Of a stretch of 64,000 nucleotides of DNA, positions 16,090 through 26,821 are shown piece by piece. The translations under genes and the position numbers were made by a program. The notes below the pieces were generated by a model, which did not search any database, was not told where the DNA came from, and saw only the letters and a program-made list of their open reading frames with translations. The stretch is taken from the NCBI GenBank assembly GCA_001769655.1, contig MEPC01000017.1, forward strand, positions 26,157-90,156. The letters run 5' to 3'. Origin of the DNA: Bacteroidetes bacterium RIFCSPLOWO2_12_FULL_37_12. Lineage in GTDB: Bacteria > Bacteroidota > Bacteroidia > 2-12-FULL-37-12. Each line of letters opens with the position of its first letter. Position 1 is the first letter of the stretch.

Positions 16090-19000
16090 CTACTGTGTAA
16101 GCGTAAACCTGATTTCAAATCCTGCAAGCGTGTATGTATTCGGGTAGGAGGTACTAACAAGAGGAGTATTCCGGGTAGTATCATAGAAGATACGCACTTT
16201 CAGCCGTTGATTTACCACGTAATCAATACTTGGGCTGAATTTTATAGTAGATTGACCGGAAGTAGGTTCCGGGTTTGAATTTACAATACGTTGAATGGTT
16301 CTGTTAACAGAATAACTCAAATCAATTTTAAAGGTTAAATCATTTTTCAACGTAAGTTGTTTACCTCTGAAATTAAATGGAGCTGTAAATCCTGCTTTTC
16401 TGTAACCCAATCCTATCATAAATTCGGTTCTTCTGGTTTCAGTAACCTGACTGTTTGATAAACTTAATGTCAGGTCCCGTGTTTTTTTAATTTCAAATCG
16501 TGTAGTGACATCATTTTTCCATGCAAAATCGAGACCGGCAAGTGGCGAGTATTGCTCTCTGATGCTGACGGCATCAATTACATATTCTGAATAGAAAATG
16601 CCATCATCTCTGGCAGTCGTTGGTTTTCCGTTATTGTCTTTATCATTATAATAGAGAGAAGTGACAGCACTTCCAACAGTGTAGGTAGAAGAATATCCAT
16701 GTGTAAAATTTACAGAACGGAAATATTCTTTCGCCCAGGGAATTTTCGATAAGCCGCCATACGTAAGTTTCCATTGAGGGAAAAGTAAAGGAGGAAAATA
16801 ATCAATGGATATATTTTCAGCATTGGTTCCCCTGTAAGCAGACAGAAATGCAGGAATTATTACTTCATTCGAATTATCACCGTATTCTGTAACACCTTGC
16901 GAATATTTTGGGTTATATTCAAGATTATTGACTCTGCTTTTTAAAATAGGAATATAAGCAGAAAAATTTGAAAATGCCTCGTTATTATTCAACGTATCAT
17001 CTCCCATTAATGAGGTTGCCCAGGTATTATATGAAACAGAATATGTGCGGGTATTTCTCGGGCTCTGGCTGACAAATTCTTCTAGTATTGGATCATATCT
17101 GAAAAATTCTTCTCTGTTTACTCCATCACTCCTTGTCCATGTAAAATCAACTTTGAATTCACTGAATGGCTCAAAAGAAGTCCGGATATTAAGATTATTC
17201 CGGTTTGTAAGCGTGAATTTTGAATTAAGGTTTGTATCGAGTGTTAAATATTTCTTTTTAGCCGCGGTTTGATGAATATTCTCATCCTGAAAACCCAGAA
17301 CATAACCTAACCCGGGAGCATTTGTAAAATCAACTTCATTATCTCTACGATTATCTAACCCAAAATACTTTGTTGAAGGCATGTATCCTGGTAGTAACGA
17401 ACCTTTATTAATAGTATATGACCAATTAATAGTACGGATAGTCATCAAGGCACGCAATACTTTTCTGAAATACTTATTATCAGAGACCTTTTTGACGGTA
17501 TCTTTTTTCGCGCCAGGCGCCGGTGGTGGTGTACCGGATGTTCCGGTGGGTGCTGTATTAATTGATTTCAAATAACTGCTTTTGTTATAGAGAGAAGTCA
17601 GATTGATATTGCCGTTATAATTCCAACCTTCACTGTTTTGAATAACGTTACCCAATGTCTCCTGACCAATGGGAGCGGCATCCCATGTATATCCACCGGT
17701 ATATCTTACATTGCCCGAAACCCAGTTTAAAAATGAAATTTTATCAAGTGGCACGCGGTAATCAAGTGAGGTGGTTTGATTATAGCGGGTGGTTCTTCCG
17801 TATCTAAAAACTTCTTGCCATACCGAGTCCTTTTTCTCTTTTGTGTCTATTCTTCCCATGGGCTCATCAATTCGCGCATTATTTACGGCGTTGTAGTCCA
17901 ATTTCAACCCTTTGGTAATATCCCATTTCAAATCATAAACTCTATCCCAATTAAATGATTTATTGAAAACATACTCCATTTCCACGTCGCCCGGACTTCT
18001 GAGTTTTGATTCATTAAACTTGCGGTCCATGTCGGAGCGAAAGCCGAGATTTTTTGGAAAGAGCGAATAATTAAAATCTTTAATTAATTTATACCTGGGA
18101 GGATTAAATGCCTGAATTTTTCCGAAGGGTTGATAATTTTTAATGGTAGGATTAATGTAATTGTAGCCCAAACTTCCTCTGTACTGGTTGGTAAAATTCC
18201 GTTCATAATTAATATTCCGGTTGAAATTATCATTGTAAGAAACCGTTGCGGCAAGATTTTCCACATCGTACAAATGCACTTTTTTACTGGGTTTCCTCAC
18301 CCGTTGCACATTGGTAAAACTAAGAGACCTCCGTTCGGTATAATCAATGGCTTCATTCTCAATTCTCTCTCTTTCTTCTCCTACATAATTGGTAAGTTTT
18401 TCAGACATGAGAACATCCTGATTTAAGGGGTCAAATTGCGGGCTGATGGTTGTTTCCCCATACGTGGCATACATAGGAATTCTTACTGAAAATGACTCCG
18501 GTATAAATTTCGCTAATTCAAGTGAAGTTGACAGATCGTATTGTGTAGCGTTCACTTTACTTCGGGTAGAAATCTTTGTATCAATAGAACCAAATCCGGC
18601 AGTGCTGTGATTACCGGCGGCAATAAAAGTTCCCACATCCGCGAGATTTGCCTGAAGCCGTCCGGTGGATGCCCAGCCGGCTTCTTCTTTAAAATCAGTG
18701 ACACGCATTTCGTTCACCCAGATGCACCCACTGAAATTCTGCCCGTCGTCTTTAGGATTTCTGATTCCAATCATAATCGTTTTTACTGCGGCTAAATCCG
18801 GATTGCCTCTTATGGTAATTATATTTCCTCCTCTGGAAATAGAATAGGGTTTATCAAGTGGCATTTTTTCATCGTTACGAAGGGCTTTGACTACTCCGAG
18901 GGCATCAAATAAAATATCGAGGTCATTTTCATACCGCCAGATTCTACCTTCAGCATCGGTAGAAGTAGGATCTACCGGACCTTGTGTAGGATGCAATGGA

Positions 19001-22000
19001 ATTTCGTATTCATAATAGTTTTGCGTGAAGTCGGTACCCAGACGAACGAATGCATTCAACTGTCCTGGTTCTGTAAAAGGAACCGAACCAGGTGAAGGTT
19101 TATTTTCTGCATGAATAAACATTTTAAATTTTTTGTACGTTCTGAAATCCATGCTGATGTTTTTATAAGCCGCTTTGGCGTCACCATCCAACAAGTCAGT
19201 GACACAAAGTTCAAGCGCCTGTTCATTCATTTTCCGTTGGTTGACAGATGCCACTTCAATTTCCTGTTGTATTCCGGGCGGGAGTACGTATGGAATGTTT
19301 GAGCCATCGAACGTACCATTATCTTCAATATTAACTGTTGAGATACTAAATGCAGTATTCTGGGATCCATCGGGAGGAACCCATGCGCCCTCTGAAAATA
19401 AATCCTGATTGTATCTTCTCCAGGAACCGCCAATAAGTTGAAAACGTGCAAAACGGAAAACTACATTTTCCTTAAATCCGGTTAAATACATGCGCATAAA
19501 ACGAATGGATTTAAAATCGCGGATATTCCCAATTATTTCTGTGGGATTGTTGATAGGAATACGAAATTGATACCAACTGATTGTGTCGGTTTCGCCATTT
19601 GCCAACTCCACCGGCGCTTTCACGCGGTCTGTAATGTAATTCTGACCTACCGTCATAGTGCCTGGGGTCAAATGCATTTTATATTCAAAATATTCTTCCA
19701 TTTCATTTAACGTATTATCTTTATTTATATCTTCATCATCCGGCAAATAGGTAGCAGAAGTTGCATAATCCTCTTTATTCTGTTCTTCAGAAGGAGAATT
19801 TCCCTGCATATTATTGTAATTCAAATAACGGGGAAGGATCTCCAGATTTTCAATATCAGACCCCCGGTAATAATGATAATTGTCTGCGGAGGGATCCTGT
19901 AAAATACTATCAAGAGCGGTTGGATTTGTAACGATTTTTCTTACCGTATCAAGATAAACGGAATCAAAAAAACTTTGCTCATCCAAATCATTCAGACCAT
20001 CCAGACCTAAATCCTGAAATTGGCGTGAACTTCCCTGATTATCGAATGCGTGCGCAATGGATTGCAGGGTTGAAACTCTTCCCCAGAAAGTTGTGTCAAC
20101 ATTCGAAACGTTAGTTGTCTTAGGCAAACCATCTTCAAAAGCTTTTCTGGAATCCTTCAATAAATCTTCGGAAACATTTCCTAGGTTCATATAAAAATCT
20201 CCTCCGGTATTATTCATTCCACCATGCGTGCCCTGAATAAAAGGATCGAGGAGCCAGAATTCGATAAATTCAATGTTTGCCGCTTCAAAATCGGTTGTAG
20301 AAATAATTGCTTTCATAACCCCTCCCCAACGTTTTTCAGGATTTTTCAAATGACCATTTTCGTCTAAATCCAACGCATAATTATAAGGTCCTCGTTTGGT
20401 TGGATAATAAGCGATATCCAAGGTTGCAAGGTTTGTTTCGCCTACTGTTTCATCACGTTTAGGAAAAACTTCGCGAGGTAAAACTTCCCGGTTGTAATGT
20501 CTTGATAATAATTCTTTGTTTCCCTTAATTACTTTGGGTGTTGCTGAATTATCATCTCTGAAAAACAAAGGGTCAATGGTGTACCAGGCAAGTTTTGCCC
20601 TGTCATAATTCCATTGCAGTGGATTTGATAACGAATATTTCTGAGCAAACCGCTGAGGCGTGCTTGCCAGCTTCCAACTATACTGACTTTGCATATCAAA
20701 CGGAATTTTGGAACTTTCAAAATCATCTATATATGCTTTTGCTTCTCCTTTTTTATCTTCAATACTGGAAGGATGACCGGGGAGTAATTGTGCAAATTCT
20801 GCATTGAATAAAATAGACGAAGGTTTTTTAGTAGTTAGAAACGGAAGTTTGTCAAGTGCTTTTGTGATAAATTGAGATTCTTTTTTCCAACTAAGATCCA
20901 AGCCCCAGATTGTATTTGAAATGGGTTCCTGACCTATGTCAATTTTTGGAGTCAACGGTCTTTCGTGCAATTTTAAAAATGCACCGCCCACATTAAAGTC
21001 CTCGTTAATTTTATAATCAAACCGTGACCCTATCAAGGATTTTGACTGAATGGTGAAAAACGAATTAGTTTCAAATTTAACACTTACTTTCTGACCGGAA
21101 GTCAATATGGCTTGATTAATAATTTTTACGCGGCCTAAGGTGTAATCCACTGTGTAATCCTGATTTTCAGTTAAGGGTGTTGTTCCTGCGCTCACTACTA
21201 CAGAACCCTTAATGACATTAATCGCATTTAAGGGAATTTCGGAAGAACTGGAGGAAAGATATTTTCCCTTCAGATAATATTTATTTAATTCCGCATTTTG
21301 CTGTGCATCGCTTTTTGTTTTCTTGTAGAGGTCTTCAAATACAAAGGAAGAGGCGGCATTGTCACCGTTAAATTTTACCTTTAAATTATTTCCAAAGGGT
21401 TCCAACACAGGGAAAATGACTCTGCCGTTATTAGCATCTATGGTATAATTTTCTATAAAGTCAAATACTCCGTCTTTCCCAACGTCATTGTTTGTGTTTA
21501 ATTTATCGAGATTTAAAATTTCTATAATACGTTGTCCGCTAAGCACCCCCGCTGAAGATGGAAAAACTGGTAAATTGAACCCTGTCCTGTCATCTTTAAA
21601 ATATATATTCAATTGAAAATCCTGTTTGTTTACCTGATAAGCACCAATGGAATAGATATTTTTCATCATCAGATTCCACATAGGGAGGTCAGTACGCACT
21701 GTCACTGATTTAAGAAGTTTTAAAAACAACACGTTTGGTTCAGAAATAGTTGGAGGCACGTCCTGAGAAAATTCACCGACCTGATAATTTTTACCGGCAT
21801 ACGTATATTCATAGGCGACAGCAAGCGCTTCATCTGAATTTAAGGAAGCATTGAGGGAAATATATCCTAACTGGGGTTGTATCTTGAACTCATTTGCCTG
21901 AAGTTTACGTGCATTATCAATTTTCTGAAAATCCTGTGCCTGAATTAAACTATCGGTTCCAATTGAAATCAGATTCAGGGCATTTATCGTTTTTTGAGCT

Positions 22001-23379
22001 ATGCGAACGTCCGGGTTATCTTTAATTTTCTGATACAATATGTTCGCATTGTTTTCTGGCAATAAAACACCATTCTTTTTCAACGAAACCAAATAAGGGA
22101 CTGGTTCGCCCAAATCCTGAAATCCAAGCGCATTTCTCACTCCTTCAGCCGTATTTCTTTTATTCGTCACCCAAACCTCGACACGAGTGACATTGTAAGG
22201 TGAATTTATAAAGGGAAGTTTTATTAAAGAGGTATCATACTGTTCTCTGAAAAACTGTCCAAGAAAAAAATGCCTGTTGGCATCGTATTCATCAGCTCTT
22301 ATTTCAAACGTATTACTTTGTGCGCCTCCTTCCACTTCAATTTCCTCTTTTTTTCCTTTTTGCTGGGAAGCGAGCGCTGTTACTGTCAATCTACCGAATC
22401 GCAATTGTGTTTTGATTCCGAAAAGATTTTGCGCACCTGTGATTAATGAACTGTTGAGAGGCAAGCTGACGTTTCCGGCTTCAATTTTTTGAATAATTTC
22501 TTCTTCGTAGCCGGTATATTCCAATTTTAATTGATTTTCGAAATCGAAATTTGCCTGAGTATCCCAGTTGGCAGTAATTTTTAATTTCTCACCAATATTT
22601 CCAATGACGTTCATCTGAATCTGCTGATCGAAATTAAAGCCGGTATGCGAGCGTTGTTCCTCCGAAATATTCGGATCTTGGTTTCTATTATGACTGGCGG
22701 CAAAAGTAAGCAACGCAGAACCATTTGGACGAATGTCCACATAATTGCCACCAAATATTCTGTCAAAAACTTTCGGTATAGGTAATTTAGGAATTACCCC
22801 TTTTTGGCTTACCACCTCTTCAGATCTTGCTTTTTCTTTCCAATAATTTTTAATGCTGTTTCGCATTTGCAACTTTGAAAATTCATCATACGTCATGGTA
22901 GAAGGAGAACGGTAATTTATCTTATTTCCGATTTTTTTATCCACCGAATAATTTTCAAGGGAAGAATCCACATTAATTTCTGTTTTAATGTTGGAAGGAT
23001 TTTTCAGAAACAATTCTGATTCAGAAAGACCGGGATCATGCTGAAAGCCGTCATCTTTCAACTGATAGTTCCATGGATTGGGAATTGTTTTTCGTGTAGA
23101 GTCCTTTTTAGTTGAATCTTTCTTAGATGTATCATAGGGCAACTCCAAAAACGAATTTTTTTCTATCCTCTTTATCTCCCTCCAAAGGGAGACATTTGGT
23201 TGAATTTTTAGAAGTGGCCTATAAAAAGAATTTTCCGGGAATGGTAAATTAATGTCTTTGATATCAAATTTAGCTGATGAAAAAAGGAGAGAATGGGAAA
23301 GGAGAAAAAAAACCGGAATGAATATAAATAAACGGTTCAGTGGGTACAGAACTTTTTTTATGAAGAATGTGAGTTTCAA
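16090..23379 (-). CDS. sprA: T9SS outer-membrane translocon protein SprA
   Basis: SprA (Sov) forms the very large outer-membrane barrel through which type IX cargo leaves the cell. At 2429 residues the length is right for the family. It has an N-terminal signal peptide (FIFIPVFFLLSHSLLFSSA), a DPNISEEQRSHTGFNFDQQIQMNVIGNIGEK-type early domain, long beta-strand blocks through the middle, and a C-terminal end rich in aromatic strands closing with AGFEIRFTLTQ. The start codon is 37 bp after ruvA, indicating one operon with ruvA and the upstream wHTH-like gene. SprA is also needed for gliding in some species, but its presence alone does not show motility. A degenerate transposon lies between this gene's 3' end and gcvH. 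Confidence 0.95.
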   Translation of the reverse strand: MKLTFFIKKVLYPLNRLFIFIPVFFLLSHSLLFSSAKFDIKDINLPFPENSFYRPLLKIQPNVSLWREIKRIEKNSFLELPYDTSKKDSTKKDSTRKTIPNPWNYQLKDDGFQHDPGLSESELFLKNPSNIKTEINVDSSLENYSVDKKIGNKINYRSPSTMTYDEFSKLQMRNSIKNYWKEKARSEEVVSQKGVIPKLPIPKVFDRIFGGNYVDIRPNGSALLTFAASHNRNQDPNISEEQRSHTGFNFDQQIQMNVIGNIGEKLKITANWDTQANFDFENQLKLEYTGYEEEIIQKIEAGNVSLPLNSSLITGAQNLFGIKTQLRFGRLTVTALASQQKGKKEEIEVEGGAQSNTFEIRADEYDANRHFFLGQFFREQYDTSLIKLPFINSPYNVTRVEVWVTNKRNTAEGVRNALGFQDLGEPVPYLVSLKKNGVLLPENNANILYQKIKDNPDVRIAQKTINALNLISIGTDSLIQAQDFQKIDNARKLQANEFKIQPQLGYISLNASLNSDEALAVAYEYTYAGKNYQVGEFSQDVPPTISEPNVLFLKLLKSVTVRTDLPMWNLMMKNIYSIGAYQVNKQDFQLNIYFKDDRTGFNLPVFPSSAGVLSGQRIIEILNLDKLNTNNDVGKDGVFDFIENYTIDANNGRVIFPVLEPFGNNLKVKFNGDNAASSFVFEDLYKKTKSDAQQNAELNKYYLKGKYLSSSSSEIPLNAINVIKGSVVVSAGTTPLTENQDYTVDYTLGRVKIINQAILTSGQKVSVKFETNSFFTIQSKSLIGSRFDYKINEDFNVGGAFLKLHERPLTPKIDIGQEPISNTIWGLDLSWKKESQFITKALDKLPFLTTKKPSSILFNAEFAQLLPGHPSSIEDKKGEAKAYIDDFESSKIPFDMQSQYSWKLASTPQRFAQKYSLSNPLQWNYDRAKLAWYTIDPLFFRDDNSATPKVIKGNKELLSRHYNREVLPREVFPKRDETVGETNLATLDIAYYPTKRGPYNYALDLDENGHLKNPEKRWGGVMKAIISTTDFEAANIEFIEFWLLDPFIQGTHGGMNNTGGDFYMNLGNVSEDLLKDSRKAFEDGLPKTTNVSNVDTTFWGRVSTLQSIAHAFDNQGSSRQFQDLGLDGLNDLDEQSFFDSVYLDTVRKIVTNPTALDSILQDPSADNYHYYRGSDIENLEILPRYLNYNNMQGNSPSEEQNKEDYATSATYLPDDEDINKDNTLNEMEEYFEYKMHLTPGTMTVGQNYITDRVKAPVELANGETDTISWYQFRIPINNPTEIIGNIRDFKSIRFMRMYLTGFKENVVFRFARFQLIGGSWRRYNQDLFSEGAWVPPDGSQNTAFSISTVNIEDNGTFDGSNIPYVLPPGIQQEIEVASVNQRKMNEQALELCVTDLLDGDAKAAYKNISMDFRTYKKFKMFIHAENKPSPGSVPFTEPGQLNAFVRLGTDFTQNYYEYEIPLHPTQGPVDPTSTDAEGRIWRYENDLDILFDALGVVKALRNDEKMPLDKPYSISRGGNIITIRGNPDLAAVKTIMIGIRNPKDDGQNFSGCIWVNEMRVTDFKEEAGWASTGRLQANLADVGTFIAAGNHSTAGFGSIDTKISTRSKVNATQYDLSTSLELAKFIPESFSVRIPMYATYGETTISPQFDPLNQDVLMSEKLTNYVGEERERIENEAIDYTERRSLSFTNVQRVRKPSKKVHLYDVENLAATVSYNDNFNRNINYERNFTNQYRGSLGYNYINPTIKNYQPFGKIQAFNPPRYKLIKDFNYSLFPKNLGFRSDMDRKFNESKLRSPGDVEMEYVFNKSFNWDRVYDLKWDITKGLKLDYNAVNNARIDEPMGRIDTKEKKDSVWQEVFRYGRTTRYNQTTSLDYRVPLDKISFLNWVSGNVRYTGGYTWDAAPIGQETLGNVIQNSEGWNYNGNINLTSLYNKSSYLKSINTAPTGTSGTPPPAPGAKKDTVKKVSDNKYFRKVLRALMTIRTINWSYTINKGSLLPGYMPSTKYFGLDNRRDNEVDFTNAPGLGYVLGFQDENIHQTAAKKKYLTLDTNLNSKFTLTNRNNLNIRTSFEPFSEFKVDFTWTRSDGVNREEFFRYDPILEEFVSQSPRNTRTYSVSYNTWATSLMGDDTLNNNEAFSNFSAYIPILKSRVNNLEYNPKYSQGVTEYGDNSNEVIIPAFLSAYRGTNAENISIDYFPPLLFPQWKLTYGGLSKIPWAKEYFRSVNFTHGYSSTYTVGSAVTSLYYNDKDNNGKPTTARDDGIFYSEYVIDAVSIREQYSPLAGLDFAWKNDVTTRFEIKKTRDLTLSLSNSQVTETRRTEFMIGLGYRKAGFTAPFNFRGKQLTLKNDLTFKIDLSYSVNRTIQRIVNSNPEPTSGQSTIKFSPSIDYVVNQRLKVRIFYDTTRNTPLVSTSYPNTYTLAGFEIRFTLTQ

Positions 23380-23416
23380 AAAAGTGGAAAATTAAAAACA
23401 GTGTAAATATAAAAAA

Positions 23417-23998
23417 TTATCTTGCTTTTAATGCCAAGCGGATAATTTCTTCAAGGGTGAGAGGTTGTGGAAACTGCCGGAAAAGTTGCTCAATGGTTTG
23501 TTCTGCCGCCATGCGTGTAAATCCCATATTTTGCAAAGCTGACATAGCGTCCCGTTTTATACTTGACCCGCTGTTTTCCACAGAAAAACCAGCATCCTTG
23601 CCTAATTTATCCTTCAGTTCAAGGATTATACGTTGTGCTGTTTTTGGTCCTATCCCTTTAATGGATTGTAATGATTGGATACTACTACGGATAATTGCTG
23701 AATGTAGTTCCGCTGGATTTGAGGCAGACAAAATATTAATAGCGGTGGCAGGACCTACTCCATTTACCGAGATAAGCATTTGAAAAATATTTTTTTCTTT
23801 TACATCGGCAAATCCATAGAGAAGATGGGCATCTTCGCGAATATGAAAATGAGTATAAAGCAAACAAGGTTGTTCGATGTTTGGTAATTTTTCATAGGTG
23901 AATAAAGAAATAATGCAACGGTAACCCACCCCACCACAATCTACGATTGCTTCAGAAGGAGATTTATGGATGAGGAGACCTTTGAGATAGGCAATCAT
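23417..23998 (-). CDS. ruvA: Holliday junction branch migration protein RuvA
   Basis: RuvA binds Holliday junctions as a tetramer and loads the RuvB motor for branch migration. This 193-residue protein has the expected length and three parts: an OB fold at the N-terminus (MIAYLKGLLIHKSPSEAIVD; HIREDAHLLYGFAD), two helix-hairpin-helix motifs (LISVNGVGPATAINIL; LQSIKGIGPKTAQRIILELKDKL) and a C-terminal RuvB-binding domain (DAMSALQNMGFTRMAAEQTI). It sits between a small wHTH-like gene (8 bp upstream) and sprA (37 bp downstream). Confidence 0.95.
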   Translation of the reverse strand: MIAYLKGLLIHKSPSEAIVDCGGVGYRCIISLFTYEKLPNIEQPCLLYTHFHIREDAHLLYGFADVKEKNIFQMLISVNGVGPATAINILSASNPAELHSAIIRSSIQSLQSIKGIGPKTAQRIILELKDKLGKDAGFSVENSGSSIKRDAMSALQNMGFTRMAAEQTIEQLFRQFPQPLTLEEIIRLALKAR

Positions 23999-24006
23999 GG
24001 GTTGGT

Positions 24007-24315
24007 TTAACGGTGTTCTAAATCGTATTTCTGTGGCTTAAGATTTTTAAATCTTTTAATCAGCTTATGGGCTTCGAGGTCTAATTTTACAACTTCAACA
24101 TACCAGGGTAAAGAACCTTCGAATTCAATTTTGTTATCGGTAAGATAAATTTTTACGTAATCCACAATCTCAGAAAAAGAAATCCTTGGTTTTTTCTCCA
24201 GTACTTCCAGAATGGCTTTACGGATTATTTTGTATTTCTTTTTTTCGATGCGGAAACCCTGTTTGGATTCGGAGGGGTGTAAGGTTAAGACGGTTGTTTT
24301 GTCTTGTGCTGGCAT
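24007..24315 (-). CDS. Small conserved wHTH-like protein (possibly DUF6958)
   Basis: This is a 102-residue basic protein with a predicted helix-turn-helix-like core: IIRKAILEVLEKKPRISFSEI, then SLPWYVEVVKLDLEAHKLIKR. It resembles small Bacteroidota proteins I recall under DUF6958, but I am not certain of that name. There is no signal peptide. It heads the run ending in ruvA and sprA, with only 8 bp to ruvA, and has its own -7 box (24335-24342) 20 bp upstream. A role in DNA binding is inferred only from the fold pattern. Confidence 0.65.
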   Translation of the reverse strand: MPAQDKTTVLTLHPSESKQGFRIEKKKYKIIRKAILEVLEKKPRISFSEIVDYVKIYLTDNKIEFEGSLPWYVEVVKLDLEAHKLIKRFKNLKPQKYDLEHR

Positions 24316-24334
24316 AACGAATAGAAATTTTCTG

Positions 24335-24342
24335 CAAAGGTA
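24335..24342 (-). promoter_or_regulatory. -7 box TACCTTTG for wHTH-ruvA-sprA operon
   Basis: TACCTTTG on the minus strand ends 20 bases before the ATG at 24315. It would drive the small gene, ruvA and sprA as one transcript. Confidence 0.45.
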
Positions 24343-24384
24343 GAAAAATTTTATTTACAAATAACCAGGGTGAAAATCATTTCA

Positions 24385-24452
24385 TAGAGACACGGCACAC
24401 CGTGTCTCTACATTTACAATATTCTCTATTTTTTGGAAAGGGGCTGGGGAAT
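24385..24452. repeat. TAGAGACACGG hairpin and decayed GGGGCTGGGG repeat
   Basis: 24385-24410 is a perfect 11-bp stem (TAGAGACACGG / CCGTGTCTCTA) with a CACA loop, directly after maeB on the minus strand. It is the best-preserved member of the CGGTGCACCG family. Immediately next to it, TTTTGGAAAGGGGCTGGGGA (about 24430-24450) is a truncated copy of the CCTCACCCC repeat found elsewhere. Confidence 0.7.
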
Positions 24453-24453
24453 T

Positions 24454-26718
24454 TTATTTCATTACTAATTGGGCATCAATGGCGGCAATTGCCACCATAT
24501 TTACAATTTCACGAACAGAACTACCGAGCTGAAGGATATGAACTGGTTTAGCCATTCCCATTAATATAGGTCCGATTGCCTCAGCATCGCCTAATTCCTG
24601 CAAAAGTTTGTAAGCCATATTTCCGGAAGCCAGGTCAGGAAAAATCAATGTATTGGTTTTGTGGCTTGCCAAATCACAAAATGGATAATTATCTTTTAGA
24701 AGTTGAGGATTCACTGCAAAATTTGCCTGAATTTCACCGTCAATAACCAATTCAGGGTATCGTAATTTTGCCAACCGGGTTGCTTCTTTCACTTTTTCGG
24801 GGAGTTCCTCGTTGCTTGAGCCAAAATTTGTATAAGACAGCATGGCAATGTGCGGCTCCACATTAAAATATTTTACGGCACGAGCTGTTAGTCCGGCTAT
24901 ATCCACAAGGTCTTCCACTGAAGGATTTACATTAACCGTAGTATCCGCCAGGAAAAAAGTGCCTTTCTTAGTTATCAAAATATACATGCCTGCTACTTTG
25001 CGAATTCCTTTTTCAACTCCAATTACTTCAAGCGCAGGTAAAATGGTGCGGCGATAGTTTTTAGTTAATCCTGAAATCAATGCATCCGCATCCCCTTTTT
25101 CCACCATCATGGCGCCAAAATAATTCCGTTCCTTCATGTGTGTTTTTGCATCATGCAGTGTCACTCCTTTTCGTTGTCTTTTTTTATAAAACAATTCAAT
25201 GTAATCCTTTTTGTTTTCCGCTTCAAAATGCGGGTCAATTATCTGAGTGTCTTTCAAACCCAATTTATTGTCTTTAATCAATTGTTTTATTTTTTGAATA
25301 TTCCCCAGCAAAATAGGAATGGCAATCTCTTCGTCTTTAATAATCTGAGCGGCTTTAAGAATTTTAAGATTATCGGCTTCCGCAAAAACCACTCTTTTCT
25401 TATTCATCTTTGCGCGATTAATCACATTAGACATAAGTTTCTGGTCAATGCCCATTCTTTTCAACAACTCTGTTTCATATACCTTCCAATCCTTAATTTT
25501 TATTTTAGCCACACCGGAATCCATTGCGGCTTTTGCAACAGCGGGAGCGACTACCGTAATTAACCTGGGATCGAGCGGAGTGGGTATGAGGTATTCTTTG
25601 CCGAAGGAGAATTTTTTCCCACCGTAAGCATTAATAACCGAGTCGGGCACAGATTCTTTTGCAAGCTGAGCAAGGGCTTTAACGGCGGCTAATTTCATGG
25701 CTTCATTGATTTGAGTGGCACGAACATCAAGAGCGCCTCTGAAAATGTAAGGGAAACCGAGCACATTATTCACCTGATTGGGATAATCACTCCTGCCGGT
25801 CGCCATAATGATATCATTGCGGGTTTTTACGGCAAGTTCATATTTGATTTCCGGATCCGGATTTGCCATTGCAAATACGATAGGTGTTTTTGCCATACTC
25901 AAGAGCATTTTGGGAGAGATAAGATCTTTGGTAGAAAGACCAATAAACACATCGGCTCCTTTCATGGCTTGTTCTAAAGAAATAAAATCATCAATGGCAA
26001 ATTTTTCTTTGTATTTATTGAGGTCTTTTCTCTTCTTACATAAAACGCCTTTGGAATCAAACATAACGATATTTGATTTTTTCATTCCTAAGGAAATATA
26101 AATATTCGCACACGAAATAGCCGCCGCACCTGCGCCGCTGATTACCAATTTAACCTGTCCGATTTTTTTGTTTGCGACCTCCAATGCGTTTAAAAGGGCG
26201 GCGCCTGAAATAATCGCTGTCCCATGCTGGTCATCGTGCATCACCGGGATTTTTAATTCCGCTCTTAATTGTTGTTCTATTTCAAAACTTTCCGGGGCTT
26301 TGATGTCTTCGAGATTAATTCCACCGAAGGTGGGTTCAAGGGCTTTCACCACCTGAATAAATCCTTGCACATCATCCATGCGTAATTCAATATCAAATAC
26401 ATCAATTCCGGCAAATTTTTTAAAGAGTACTCCTTTACCTTCCATGACCGGTTTTCCTGCTTCAGGACCAATGTTTCCAAGACCAAGCACCGCAGTGCCA
26501 TTACTGATAACCGCCACGAGGTTTCCCTTTGCGGTATATTTATAAACGTTTTCAACGTCTTTATAAATTTCTTTGCAGGGTTCAGCGACTCCAGGGGAAT
26601 AGGCAAGTGCCAGGTCGCGTTGGGTGGTGAGTGGTTTGGTAGGAACTACCTCGATTTTTCCAGGGCGATCCATAGAATGAAAATCGAGGGCATCTTGTTT
26701 GCGGCGTTGGTCTTCCAT
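24454..26718 (-). CDS. maeB: NADP-dependent malic enzyme (MaeB type)
   Basis: MaeB oxidatively decarboxylates malate to pyruvate with NADP, supplying NADPH and pyruvate. This 754-residue protein has the two-part MaeB layout. The malic-enzyme half (about 1-430) shows [38 protein letters not shown] and the nucleotide fold [19 protein letters not shown]. The C-terminal half (about 430-754) resembles phosphotransacetylase and in known MaeB proteins is regulatory. Length and order are normal. It lies upstream of the ruvA operon and diverges from the AAA/nuclease gene at 26822. Confidence 0.95.
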   Translation of the reverse strand: MEDQRRKQDALDFHSMDRPGKIEVVPTKPLTTQRDLALAYSPGVAEPCKEIYKDVENVYKYTAKGNLVAVISNGTAVLGLGNIGPEAGKPVMEGKGVLFKKFAGIDVFDIELRMDDVQGFIQVVKALEPTFGGINLEDIKAPESFEIEQQLRAELKIPVMHDDQHGTAIISGAALLNALEVANKKIGQVKLVISGAGAAAISCANIYISLGMKKSNIVMFDSKGVLCKKRKDLNKYKEKFAIDDFISLEQAMKGADVFIGLSTKDLISPKMLLSMAKTPIVFAMANPDPEIKYELAVKTRNDIIMATGRSDYPNQVNNVLGFPYIFRGALDVRATQINEAMKLAAVKALAQLAKESVPDSVINAYGGKKFSFGKEYLIPTPLDPRLITVVAPAVAKAAMDSGVAKIKIKDWKVYETELLKRMGIDQKLMSNVINRAKMNKKRVVFAEADNLKILKAAQIIKDEEIAIPILLGNIQKIKQLIKDNKLGLKDTQIIDPHFEAENKKDYIELFYKKRQRKGVTLHDAKTHMKERNYFGAMMVEKGDADALISGLTKNYRRTILPALEVIGVEKGIRKVAGMYILITKKGTFFLADTTVNVNPSVEDLVDIAGLTARAVKYFNVEPHIAMLSYTNFGSSNEELPEKVKEATRLAKLRYPELVIDGEIQANFAVNPQLLKDNYPFCDLASHKTNTLIFPDLASGNMAYKLLQELGDAEAIGPILMGMAKPVHILQLGSSVREIVNMVAIAAIDAQLVMK

Positions 26719-26796
26719 GATTTTGTGTTATGAGTCAGATTTTAGTTTTCAGGAAAACCGTAAAGATAAGATAAAAAAAATTAGCCACAATTTACT

Positions 26797-26804
26797 TACA
26801 TTTG
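26797..26804 (+). promoter_or_regulatory. -7 box TACATTTG of the AAA/nuclease gene
   Basis: TACATTTG ends 17 bases before the ATG at 26822. No -33 TTG stands at the usual distance. Confidence 0.45.
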
Positions 26805-26821
26805 CATATTAAAGTTATTAT

